From a virus, in IMG/VR virus record IMGVR_UViG_3300018890_000002, positions 17,219 through 81,218 of that record: a stretch of 64,000 nucleotides of DNA; one strand, written 5' to 3'. The position numbers were made by a program, and so were the translations under genes. This document shows, one piece after another, positions 27,345 to 35,269 of this stretch. The first letter of the stretch is position 1. Each line of letters opens with the position of its first letter. A model generated the notes under the pieces. That model ran no database searches. It was not told the origin of the DNA and was given only the letters and a program-made list of their open reading frames with translations.

Positions 27345-27954
27345 AGTTTCAGGTTACGTTTATATTGTTGGTGCAGTGGGAACTCGATATTTTAAGATTG
27401 GCATTAGTCAAGAGTCAGTAATGAGAAGGTTGTGTAATCTTCAAACAGGTTCTCCTCTTAAATTAAGGTATGTTTATCATGGTTACGTAGCTAATATGTT
27501 TCAAACAGAAAAAGACTTACATAAGATATTTAGTTCTTTTCGTACTATTGGTGAATGGTTTTCTTTAACTACTGAGGGTGTACAAGAATGTATTACTCTA
27601 ATAAGGTTAATGCAGGTAGAGGAACAAAAAGAAGAAGTGAGTAAACCTATACTAATGGAGGAGGAAGATTTAGAAGAAGAACCATTTTGTGATATTGCTT
27701 GGAATGTTAAATTAGTTAAAGAATATTACCCAAATACTTCTCTTGAAGATTTGTTCTTATCAATACGTAACTCAGCTTTATCTGGAAAAACTGCTAGATA
27801 TATTATAAGAACTGTTTTAAAGTTTACTGATGGAAAAAACCATCCTACTAAGAGTTACACGAATCATGGAAAAACATTGTTGAAATGGTTGATAATAAAT
27901 TATGACTTTAATGATGAAGTTTATAATTTACCTGAGATACAAAAGTTATTTTGA
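27334..27954 (+). CDS. T5orf172/GIY-YIG-like protein
   Basis: 206 residues. The N-terminal 85 match the T5orf172 domain: VYIVGAVGTRYFKIGIS, then LCNLQTGSPLKLRYVYHG, E-KDLHKIFSSFRT and GEWFSLT. This domain is a GIY-YIG relative found in phages and eukaryotic viruses, with nuclease activity proposed. The C-terminal half is helical and unassigned. It overlaps the ATPase gene by 11 bases, so it belongs to the same operon. Confidence 0.75.
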   Translation: MKSKVSGYVYIVGAVGTRYFKIGISQESVMRRLCNLQTGSPLKLRYVYHGYVANMFQTEKDLHKIFSSFRTIGEWFSLTTEGVQECITLIRLMQVEEQKEEVSKPILMEEEDLEEEPFCDIAWNVKLVKEYYPNTSLEDLFLSIRNSALSGKTARYIIRTVLKFTDGKNHPTKSYTNHGKTLLKWLIINYDFNDEVYNLPEIQKLF

Positions 27955-27976
27955 TATTAACTAATACTCAATAAAA

Positions 27977-28010
27977 AAACTCCTTAACTTAATTGCTAGG
28001 GAGTTTCTTT
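27977..28010. terminator. Bidirectional terminator
   Basis: AAACTCC (27977-27983) pairs with GGAGTTT (28000-28006); T-rich sequence follows on the plus strand and a run of seven A precedes it, giving a T-run on the minus strand. It serves the convergent genes 27334-27954 and 28016-28699. Confidence 0.8.
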
Positions 28011-28015
28011 TTATC

Positions 28016-28699
28016 TTAGTAAGACTCTATCTCTGTTATTGCTTTAGCGTTTATTACATTTATATCTTCTACTGCTCGTTTCTCTTGTTTCATATTTTGT
28101 TCTATTCGCTGTCTTTCCTCTAAGAGTTTTTTGATTTTTTCATCCATTGCTTGAGGGTTTTGTTTTAGTTTAGTTAGTTGTTTAGTTCTTTCTTTTGTTT
28201 GTATTTCTTCTAAGTGTTCTTGTAAGGATTCAGTTCCCATTATTGCTTTAGTTAATGTATGAACTTTTCCTATTACTTCAACTATATCTTTTAAGTCTCT
28301 TGGATTGATTTGAGGCATTTCTTCTAGGTCATATCCTTCTTCGTTTGCACTCTTAAATGCTTGAGGATATTGATTGAAGTATGCGTTAATTAGTTGTGCA
28401 GTCTTTCCTAGTTGAGCAAGAGCTAAAGTATCTGACATATTAGATTCACCTAATATTGATGTTACTTTACCTTCTGTCATCCTCCTTCTTAACTTAGAGT
28501 CTAAGAGGTTTCTTTGATGTGTCCATTTATCTCTATGAGCTTTGTCGGTTAGAGTATTAACTGATATTTCATGTTTTTCAGCTAATCGTTTCATTGTGTA
28601 TGGTCTATGACATTCTATCCCTTCTTTATTGAGATAGATTTCTCCTACCATATAATCTAATCTGATTGAATCCCAATCCCATTTTTTGGGGAACGGCAT
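28016..28699 (-). CDS. terS: Terminase small subunit, probable
   Basis: 227 residues. The N-terminus has WDWDSIRLDYMVGEI, YTMKRLAEKHEISVNTLTDKAHRDKW, the HTH of small terminases and related phage HTH proteins, followed by helices and a charged coiled-coil tail (185-215). It would recognise the packaging site and recruit the large subunit. It faces leftward out of the gene-free region, whose palindromes could include a packaging or origin site. Confidence 0.75.
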   Translation of the reverse strand: MPFPKKWDWDSIRLDYMVGEIYLNKEGIECHRPYTMKRLAEKHEISVNTLTDKAHRDKWTHQRNLLDSKLRRRMTEGKVTSILGESNMSDTLALAQLGKTAQLINAYFNQYPQAFKSANEEGYDLEEMPQINPRDLKDIVEVIGKVHTLTKAIMGTESLQEHLEEIQTKERTKQLTKLKQNPQAMDEKIKKLLEERQRIEQNMKQEKRAVEDINVINAKAITEIESY

Positions 28700-29429
28700 A
28701 TATTATTCCTTGAATATCGTATAAATTTTTAGTCTTTCTATTTTATTTTACTTGCTTTTGAATAATTATATTTTGTGTATTGTTTTGGGTTGTTTATGTT
28801 GATTAGTTGTTAAAGGGTTTGGTGTTTAGTAACTCACACTTTCGTTGCATACGCACCTTCCCACATCCCAGCCACCTATTACCTCTCAGCACTCACAGTC
28901 CTATAGCGTATCACTTGACAGCCTGTCCATCATCTGCTATCCTCTATTACTCTTCATAAGCTCTACTTATAACTATAACCCTTACTCATTAGCTATTCTC
29001 ATTTGACGTATTCCCTATCATCTGTTACCCTATGATCCTTATATAAGTAGCTATCCCCGCTGTAAGCCGTTATCTGGTACGGCTTAGCACTACTATCCAC
29101 ACAGAGGCCTCTAACGTCGCATCCTAGCCACCTTATCTCTATATCCTATGTGTTCTATCTTTAGCTATATGACTAAGCTTAGATAACCTACTAACTCTTA
29201 TGACTTATAGTATGGTTGTAATATATAAGTAGTATACTAGGAGTTAGTCTTAAGACTATTAGGAACTCTAATGGCTTACCCCCTTTACAATACCTCTATT
29301 ATCGTGCGAGTATAGATACATCGAATAAGAGAGACGGGCGAGCCAAGCTTAACCTTTACTCATAACTCGATTCAGAATCTTAACCTCTAGGACATAAGCA
29401 AAACTCATAAGACAAAAGCTTAAAAAGAG
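28700..29429. other. Gene-free region rich in palindromes, strand-biased for C
   Basis: No gene is seen on either strand. Between about 28830 and 29130 the plus strand is rich in C and T with many CTAT, CCTA and ATCC words. Perfect palindromes occur: CTTATATAAG (29038-29047), CTAAGCTTAG (29173-29182), TAGTATACTA (29230-29239) and AGTCTTAAGACT (29246-29257). A hairpin AAGCCGT/ACGGCTT lies at 29064-29085. It separates leftward from rightward transcription, a place expected of an origin, packaging site or control region. Confidence 0.5.
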
Positions 29430-29458
29430 TTGACATCTTAAGAGCAACCCGCTAGAGT
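29430..29458 (+). promoter_or_regulatory. Strong promoter before structured RNA
   Basis: TTGACA (29430-29435), 17-base spacer, TAGAGT (29453-29458). Predicted start near 29465. It would drive the gene-free structured region and probably the genes from 30166 on. Confidence 0.75.
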
Positions 29459-29464
29459 ATAGAG

Positions 29465-30151
29465 AGTTAAGAAACCACAAGCCCGCTGAGTGCTGGCATT
29501 ACATTATCGGAAAGACTCGGATCTGAGTGATCCCTAAGTCAATCCATCCCCTCGGATCTAGGCTGCTTTTAAAGTTGTCTAGCCCGAAAGGGAAAAACTA
29601 CAGTTACATCTTGCGGTCAAACTTTCTCTTATGAGTTAGCTCGATCGTAATAGGTTGGCCTCACAGGCTGAATAACTTCGAGGCTGTTTTCGAGTCAATC
29701 CTTCGGGATAGTCACTCCAATAGCTAGACATAATTTAATAAATAAGAGTTAACGCTTGAAAGTCTGGCGGTTTGCTCATCTTAGAAATTGGTAACTGAGA
29801 TGAACAAAGCTACTTAAAGATTAGAGAGTATTACTCCAACAGAACCTAGACAACCAAATAGTTTTACCTGCAATGGTAGCTTGACAAGCAATCTCGCTTT
29901 ATACCATTATCTGCGGTAAGTAAGTTTTAACTCTAATTTCTATGGGTTACTAACTACTGAGACAAAGATAATCAAATGATACAAGTACAGTATAAAGCAC
30001 TAAAACATCTATCCCTATTTTCAACTAGCAATTGATTAGGGAGTGCGATAGATGGAGATTAAGCGAAGTAATAGGCGATCGAAAGTACAAAAGTATAGAC
30101 GATCTATGGTTCGATTCCCCTAGCAGGTATTACCGGTAAACTATCCCCGGT
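29465..30151 (+). ncRNA. Candidate large structured RNA
   Basis: About 690 bases with no reading frame, richer in G and C than the surroundings and dense in good hairpins: GGATC/GATCC (29519-29533), CCC-GAAA-GGG with a GNRA loop (29583-29592), ATCC-TTCG-GGAT with UUCG loop and outer GAGT/ACTC (29692-29717), TCATCTTAG/CTGAGATGA (29776-29803), and CATCTAT + CCCTA paired with TAGGG + ATAGATG (30006-30054). A T-loop-like GGTTCGATTCCC lies near the 3' end (30108-30119). The size and place in a phage resemble GOLLD or ROOL giant RNAs, but no family can be confirmed by eye. Confidence 0.55.
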
Positions 30152-30165
30152 GACAAGTGAGAAAA

Positions 30166-30561
30166 ATGACTACTCAAAAAGAACAAATCGATCTATCTCG
30201 TTTTTTTCCCTCTCAATGGTTGCAAGATGATTACACACTTAAAGCAAGCGAGACAGACCCGGAGGAAGAAGTTAAAATTCAGAAAGTCGAGATAGTGGAA
30301 ACACTCCCCACAGTACGCAACACTGTCAAAGGGCGACTACCTGAGTATTTAAAGCTCCTTTTCATCCTTTCCTCTATGAGCTATAAGACAGAGGATAACA
30401 AAGCTAGTTATCGAATCCTTATCTGTAACAAATCACCCAACACCTCAACCGCTTATGATTCTTTTTACTTAGTTCTAGACACTAAGAACAACTACCGAGG
30501 TTTTGCAGACAGTGAGTTAAAAGCTTGTGAGTTAGCTGAACTGATTATCAAGAAACCTTAA
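30166..30561 (+). CDS. Unknown protein, first gene of 30-36 kb polycistron
   Basis: 131 residues from the ATG at 30166; a GTG 9 bases earlier is less likely. Acidic N-terminus, then a mixed alpha/beta region (YRILICNKSP, YDSFYLVLDTKN). No family recognised. Hairpins precede it at 30132-30151 (ACCGG/CCGGT). Confidence 0.6.
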   Translation: MTTQKEQIDLSRFFPSQWLQDDYTLKASETDPEEEVKIQKVEIVETLPTVRNTVKGRLPEYLKLLFILSSMSYKTEDNKASYRILICNKSPNTSTAYDSFYLVLDTKNNYRGFADSELKACELAELIIKKP

Positions 30562-30573
30562 CTCTAATCTAAT

Positions 30574-30636
30574 CACTGCTGTATAGTTCGTTGCTATGCA
30601 GTGGTATTTCTCCCCTATACCGTTAAAACTGGGGAG
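30574..30636 (+). other. Leader hairpin pair
   Basis: CACTGC...GCAGTG (30574-30603, with inner TATAG/CTAT) followed by CTCCCC...GGGGAG (30610-30636), whose loop contains ATACCGTTAAAAC. The second hairpin shares its loop with the one at 31155-31181 while the stem differs. It lies 28 bases before the next ATG. Confidence 0.55.
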
Positions 30637-30663
30637 ATGTTAACCAAACACAAAGGATCTAAA

Positions 30664-31110
30664 ATGTCTAACACTATCCCAGTAATTGATTCTACATCTA
30701 ATCTCTGCCAGCATCAATTCGAGAATCGCTACTCTATCTACTGTCATGATCCCTTTGAAAACCAACCTATCAGCAATGAATTAATCGAGCAATTAGCTAC
30801 TCAGTTAAGTGCAATTAGCCCTGTAATAGTTACTACCAAAATGGCTAGCGGTAGAATTGGTAAGTTTTTAACGGCGGATAGTTTCGATGTCTTACAGAAC
30901 CAAGTCAATCAGAAGGAGGAGAATAAAGACTTTTTAGCAGAAGGGTTTAGGGGTTACTTACTAGACATCACTCACTCAGCGTTTTATAAAGGTTATCCCA
31001 AACTATTCTGGATTAATTTTGATATTGACAGAGTAGACTTAGAACTTTTTGAATATGGCGAAATAGGTTATTATCAACTGATTAACAGGTTTGCAGTTCC
31101 TAGAATTTAA
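30664..31110 (+). CDS. Unknown protein
   Basis: 148 residues from the ATG at 30664, after AAAGGATCTAAA; an upstream GTG frame runs through the leader hairpin and is rejected. Contains FLTADSFDVLQNQVNQKEE and a Tyr-rich region. No domain recognised. Confidence 0.6.
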   Translation: MSNTIPVIDSTSNLCQHQFENRYSIYCHDPFENQPISNELIEQLATQLSAISPVIVTTKMASGRIGKFLTADSFDVLQNQVNQKEENKDFLAEGFRGYLLDITHSAFYKGYPKLFWINFDIDRVDLELFEYGEIGYYQLINRFAVPRI

Positions 31111-31120
31111 CCCTTCACTA

Positions 31121-31181
31121 CTCCTATAGTCTGTCGTTAGCTATAGGGGCATTGATACCTAACACCGATAAAACTAGGTAT
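31121..31181 (+). other. Leader hairpin pair
   Basis: CTCCTATAG/CTATAGGGG (9 bp, 31121-31149), then ATACCTA/TAGGTAT (31155-31181) with loop ACACCGATAAAAC. The latter loop matches that at 30617-30629 over 11 of 13 positions with unrelated stem. 30 bases before the next ATG. Confidence 0.55.
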
Positions 31182-31211
31182 TTTATCCACCAATACTTAG
31201 GAAGAAAGACA

Positions 31212-31571
31212 ATGACTGATATAGAAAAGTTAGAAGCAATTCTTGAGATGAGAGGGAGAACGCTGCCGACAATTCAAAGAGTAGGGGAAGTAGTTAAAAG
31301 TGAAAGATGTAAAATGTGGCATCATCTAGCAATTGTTAACATTACATCATACGGTATAGGTTATATTCTAACAGTTGACAAAACCCATCCGACTCTTAAG
31401 TATCACTACATCGCTGTTACTGCGGATTATGAACCAATAGGGATCTACAAATATATAGAAGATGCTCAACATTTTCTAGTAGGGGATCTAAAATACGCAG
31501 CAGTTCTCGGAGGTAAAAGTCAGGAAGCCAAACCTAGACCTTATGATGCTGTGTTAGGTGGCAAGAGATAG
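31212..31571 (+). CDS. Unknown protein with duplicated C-terminal motif
   Basis: 119 residues from the ATG at 31212 (MTDIEKLEAI). The tail has AAVLGGKS and DAVLGGKR, a short duplication. The centre (YGIGYILTVDKTHPTLKYHYIAV) is beta-rich. The longer frame from a TTG runs through leader hairpins and is rejected. Confidence 0.6.
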   Translation: MTDIEKLEAILEMRGRTLPTIQRVGEVVKSERCKMWHHLAIVNITSYGIGYILTVDKTHPTLKYHYIAVTADYEPIGIYKYIEDAQHFLVGDLKYAAVLGGKSQEAKPRPYDAVLGGKR

Positions 31572-31577
31572 TTAATT

Positions 31578-31642
31578 TTCTCAGACTCAATGGTGAGAGA
31601 TAGTGCAATCATTATCTACTAGGTTCGATCCCTAGCTGAGAT
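31578..31642 (+). ncRNA. tRNA-like element A, odd anticodon arm
   Basis: TTCTCAG pairs with CTGAGAT over 6 bp next to a canonical T arm CTAGG-TTCGATC-CCTAG. A short D-like arm CTC-AATGGT-GAG has the usual GG. The middle stem is GATAG/TTATC with an 8-base loop TGCAATCA instead of 7. About 65 bases in all. It may be a degenerate tRNA or a tRNA-shaped processing signal; it is not a standard tRNA. Confidence 0.55.
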
Positions 31643-31683
31643 CTTCCCTATATGGGAGTTCACTTAAGACAAAGGAGAATATC

Positions 31684-31980
31684 ATGTCTACTGCAATCAA
31701 CAAACAAGTCAAGCAAATAATGTCTAATTTCCCTTACTACTTGGGAGAATATTTGATAGTAAAGGAGACTAAGATTACTACACATTTAGGTAGTGAATTT
31801 GCAATCTATCGAATAGAAATAATAGTGGGGGATGTTGTAAGATATTTAGATTTAATCACTACTGTCTTTCAATGTTTTAAAGGGGTTGGCGGTTTCTATG
31901 GAGATATCCGCTCAAGTCATCGGATAGCAGAGATAATGTGTGACTCATTAGCCGTTCTAGATTACCTTGAAGAGAGATAA
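31684..31980 (+). CDS. Unknown protein
   Basis: 98 residues after a good ribosome site (AAAGGAGAATATC). Beta-rich centre (SEFAIYRIEIIVGDVVRYLDLI) and helical C-terminus. No family recognised. A small hairpin CCCTATATGGG lies in its leader. Confidence 0.6.
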   Translation: MSTAINKQVKQIMSNFPYYLGEYLIVKETKITTHLGSEFAIYRIEIIVGDVVRYLDLITTVFQCFKGVGGFYGDIRSSHRIAEIMCDSLAVLDYLEER

Positions 31981-31989
31981 ACATTCATC

Positions 31990-32045
31990 AATCTACAGCC
32001 AATAGGTGGCTACTAAGTAATTAGGTTCGATCCCTAAGTAGATTA
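31990..32045 (+). ncRNA. tRNA-like element B, no anticodon arm
   Basis: AATCTAC (31990-31996) pairs perfectly with GTAGATT (32038-32044), then A as a discriminator-like base. D-like arm AGCC-AATAGGT-GGCT and T arm TTAGG-TTCGATC-CCTAA are both well formed. Only TACTAAGTAA-type single strand lies where the anticodon arm should be. 56 bases; cannot decode. A hairpin CCCAAT/ATTGGG follows (32048-32066). Confidence 0.65.
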
Positions 32046-32084
32046 TTCCCAATATGAGTTATTGGGGTTTATTAGGAGGATCAA

Positions 32085-35000
32085 ATGTTTAAAAAGTCTG
32101 AGCTAAAAACTATTGCTAACTGTCAGCAAGCTCTCAGAAGTTTAATTGATGTCGAGTTCTTTTGCTACGATGTCAAGACTATTTCTTTCTATTTCGGTAC
32201 AACAAAGATCATCCTTAACAATGCTGACTCTAAAGCAATTGTGGATAAGGGGCCGAAGTTAGCCGATCTACAATTAGCCTGCATGAACTTCTCAGCAACT
32301 TATAATTATAATGTTGTCTGCAAAGTGAACAATGAAGGATTGCTAGAAAGCACTACTGCTATTTATCAGTGGGATTCTACTACTGAGAGGATGGTATTAC
32401 TCCCTCTTGATGAAAATTTCCAAGCATTTGAATGTCCTCCACTTCCTGATGATGAGACAGTAGCAAATCTTGTCGATCGTCCGATTGTTCCGTTTGATTC
32501 AGAGACTAACACAGAAGTTAAGACCGAAAAAATTGAAGTAAAACCACAATCTGAGAAAGTCAAAATCGAGAAAACTCAAGCGAGCGAACCTATTACGCCA
32601 GAACTTGTAGAGGATATTACACCGATCAAGCTTCCCTCAGAAATTGGTGTTTATATCGTTCTTTCTGATAAAGAGAATCAATCAGTCAAGAAGCGTCTCC
32701 CCATCTCATTAGAATCAATCAGACCGCATTTAATGGCTTGGTTGTCTGGTACGGATCAACATTATCAAGGGCAGTTAGCAAAGTTTAAAGAAGCAATCAA
32801 GAGTAGCAAACATAATGCACTAACTCTCTACCTCTACCGTCCTTATACGTGGCAGGTGATGGACGTAGCAGGAGATAAACAACTGAGAAAAGTTGAGGTA
32901 ACATCTGCTAAAACTCCTGAGATTAGAACCCAAAAGAAAGGAAGTATTACGCAAAACTCAAGGGATGCGATCCCGGAGTTGGGGTCAATGTACACTATCT
33001 CACCCGTTAAAATTTTGGAGTCTGGTAACATCTACTTAGCTCAGACTTACATAGAGTTAAGTGTGGATAATGATTACCTGCTACGATCCCGTAAGATAGC
33101 GATCTTTGAAAATGGCACTCTGAAATATCATTCAGAATTGATTGAAACTGAAAGGGATAAGCATGATATTCACCCGTTAGTTGAGGCGGATGGTAAAAGG
33201 ATATTTCCGCAGATGTCTATTGCTCATATTGAGTTACAAACGTTAGAACCTAACCCTAATAACCCGGAGTATTATCTCAACGTCAAAAAACCCCACTACG
33301 AACCTGTAATAGGTGGCAAGCTAGTATTAAAATCTAGTATCACTCCCGATACAGATATGAGTCAATTTGTGAAGGTAGGGAATGATTATTTAGAATATAA
33401 TACCTATCTCAACACTCCAATAAAATTTGAGGGATTCAAACACCCTAATATCTCACCTAAAGCACCAAAAAAACATGAGATAACTCAGAGGCAGAACGTA
33501 AAACCCGTCAAGATTCACAATGAGAAAGTAGTCAGCGGACAGATAGAATTTACTGATGTAGTCTCTACCGTGCCAATGTTACTCAGACTTACTCCTTCTC
33601 AAACAGGGTATGCTCTAGTTGGTTTACCTCTCAAATTACCTGATGACTTTACCTACGATCTAGCGCGATATATTGCATCTAATTTAGGACAAAACTCGAT
33701 TGGTTATCTTAACTCCGAGATACAACGGGTTAAAAGCTCCCCTAGCTTGATGATCGGTAGGTTTGACAAATATCAGCTATTATCAGCATTGGAAAAATTA
33801 GCAAAAGGAGTGTTAGCAGAGGAAAAACTAGACCCCAAAGGAGTGTTAGAGAGTAAAAATAAGCTCAAAGCATATATGGGCAAGCAGGATTTCTACTCAT
33901 CATCAGTTGACCCTTACTTCTCTTTCTACCCTTTAGCTAGTGTCAAGATAGTGCAAGAGACAGAAAGCCTAAAGTATAGCTACCGTCTGACTAATTTCGG
34001 AGACAGTCGAGGGTTAATCAAGAATAATCTCTCATCAGTACAGACCTGGATTCAACGGATCAGTTACAATCTCAAGAATTACTTTGGAGTCAAAAAACCT
34101 GACTTTAACGAGGTAAAAAACTACCTGAAGGATAACTTTAAATTCAAAAACTGTAATCTAAAGGTCTACTATTCTACTGGGATCTTTTTTGAAGTCTGGC
34201 ATCTAGATCAAATGGTAGCTAAGCAATTAATTAGCATAATTGATCCGGCTAATACAGAGAAAGTCTGGAACATCTCAGTTGTTAATATCGCCAGAAATAT
34301 CCAGTTTGGTGATAATCGGATCTTTGAAAAAGTCTTAAAGTGTAACAACTTAATAGACTCTGATCTAATACAGTTCGCCAAGTCTCAACTCTCAAAAGTA
34401 GTAGACAAATTTATCACTGCTAACGAGAAAAAATTAGTAGGTGAGGGAAAAATAAAGCAGACTACAGCAGTTAAGGAAGTAGTAGGATTTGATAAGACTA
34501 GCCACGGGTTTAGTAACATTAAGTCTACCTTCTTAAGGTTTATTACTCCTTTCTCTATTGAATCAGAAGTAGATAAAGGTAAGCTATTCAACCTTAGAAC
34601 GGGTAAGATATTAGACCGTCATTCTGCTAATGACCTATTCGAGACAATGGTTAAGAATTGGAAACAATGGGGTAGAGATAAAGATTCTACAATTCATTTA
34701 GGAGGATATGAGTTTAAAAAACCTAATCCTGGTAAGTTGATGCTTGAGATACATCACAAGGTATCGGATAATCCTGAGTTAGACAAAATTATCTGGCCCG
34801 AAGTGATCGAGATATGGTGGCAACTGACAAACGAGCCAATAGGCTTTAGAACATCATCGGGAGTAGTCTTAACACCTTGGTCTATTCACTCTAATAGAGT
34901 TGATATCTGGGAGTATAGGATCAAAATGCAAAAGATCGACATTTTACGGGATCAGAAAACTAATGAAAGTAAACCCGATAGAATCAAGTCACATTTACAG

Positions 35001-35138
35001 TTGTCTATAGAGAGATTGACTGAGATACTGGATAAAACTTATCCCATCTGGTATCAACAAATATCAGAGGATGTAAGGAAACATTTAGACGCTTTAGAGG
35101 AAGCTTTAGAACTAGCTAAAGAGTCAGATAACGTCTAA
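32085..35138 (+). CDS. Large protein of unknown function
   Basis: 1017 residues with a strong ribosome site (AGGAGGATCAA). N-terminal 140 residues mixed, then a Lys/Glu-rich linker (145-180), a beta domain (185-275), another linker, and several alpha/beta regions to the end; the tail is helical. No membrane segment, no P-loop, and no nuclease or polymerase motif found. Base composition is richer in G+C than the 36-64 kb genes. It is the main product of this polycistron. Confidence 0.7.
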   Translation: MFKKSELKTIANCQQALRSLIDVEFFCYDVKTISFYFGTTKIILNNADSKAIVDKGPKLADLQLACMNFSATYNYNVVCKVNNEGLLESTTAIYQWDSTTERMVLLPLDENFQAFECPPLPDDETVANLVDRPIVPFDSETNTEVKTEKIEVKPQSEKVKIEKTQASEPITPELVEDITPIKLPSEIGVYIVLSDKENQSVKKRLPISLESIRPHLMAWLSGTDQHYQGQLAKFKEAIKSSKHNALTLYLYRPYTWQVMDVAGDKQLRKVEVTSAKTPEIRTQKKGSITQNSRDAIPELGSMYTISPVKILESGNIYLAQTYIELSVDNDYLLRSRKIAIFENGTLKYHSELIETERDKHDIHPLVEADGKRIFPQMSIAHIELQTLEPNPNNPEYYLNVKKPHYEPVIGGKLVLKSSITPDTDMSQFVKVGNDYLEYNTYLNTPIKFEGFKHPNISPKAPKKHEITQRQNVKPVKIHNEKVVSGQIEFTDVVSTVPMLLRLTPSQTGYALVGLPLKLPDDFTYDLARYIASNLGQNSIGYLNSEIQRVKSSPSLMIGRFDKYQLLSALEKLAKGVLAEEKLDPKGVLESKNKLKAYMGKQDFYSSSVDPYFSFYPLASVKIVQETESLKYSYRLTNFGDSRGLIKNNLSSVQTWIQRISYNLKNYFGVKKPDFNEVKNYLKDNFKFKNCNLKVYYSTGIFFEVWHLDQMVAKQLISIIDPANTEKVWNISVVNIARNIQFGDNRIFEKVLKCNNLIDSDLIQFAKSQLSKVVDKFITANEKKLVGEGKIKQTTAVKEVVGFDKTSHGFSNIKSTFLRFITPFSIESEVDKGKLFNLRTGKILDRHSANDLFETMVKNWKQWGRDKDSTIHLGGYEFKKPNPGKLMLEIHHKVSDNPELDKIIWPEVIEIWWQLTNEPIGFRTSSGVVLTPWSIHSNRVDIWEYRIKMQKIDILRDQKTNESKPDRIKSHLQLSIERLTEILDKTYPIWYQQISEDVRKHLDALEEALELAKESDNV

Positions 35139-35145
35139 CCAAGCT

Positions 35146-35177
35146 AGCTAGGGTATATCTGGTAAATTATCCTAGCT
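35146..35177 (+). other. Intergenic hairpin
   Basis: AGCTAGGGTA pairs with TATCCTAGCT over 10 bp with one G-U pair and a 12-base loop. No T-run, so more likely an RNA-processing or stability element than a terminator. Confidence 0.5.
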
Positions 35178-35269
35178 TTAGCTACTAACTTAGATAACGT
35201 GCATAATCTGCATACCCAACTATCTATTATTAGTAGTGAACTGTAAACACTCAACATAGGACAGAAACA

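Noticed and set aside
29465-30000. RNase P RNA or group I intron
   Set aside because: GGAAAGACTCGG looks faintly like the RNase P core, but the other conserved regions are missing; no group I P7/P3 core was found.
30067-30134. tmRNA or normal tRNA at the end of the structured RNA
   Set aside because: The GGTTCGATTCCC T-loop is tempting, but the stem has a mismatch, the acceptor pairing is only 6 bp with a mismatch at its end, and no tag reading frame or 5' tmRNA half is seen.
28700-30150. CRISPR array or tandem repeats in the gene-free region
   Set aside because: Many short similar words occur, but there is no regular repeat-spacer spacing and no cas gene.
32366-34591. Small minus-strand frames within the 1017-residue gene
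   Set aside because: Low-complexity Ser/Leu sequence, no ribosome sites; shadows.
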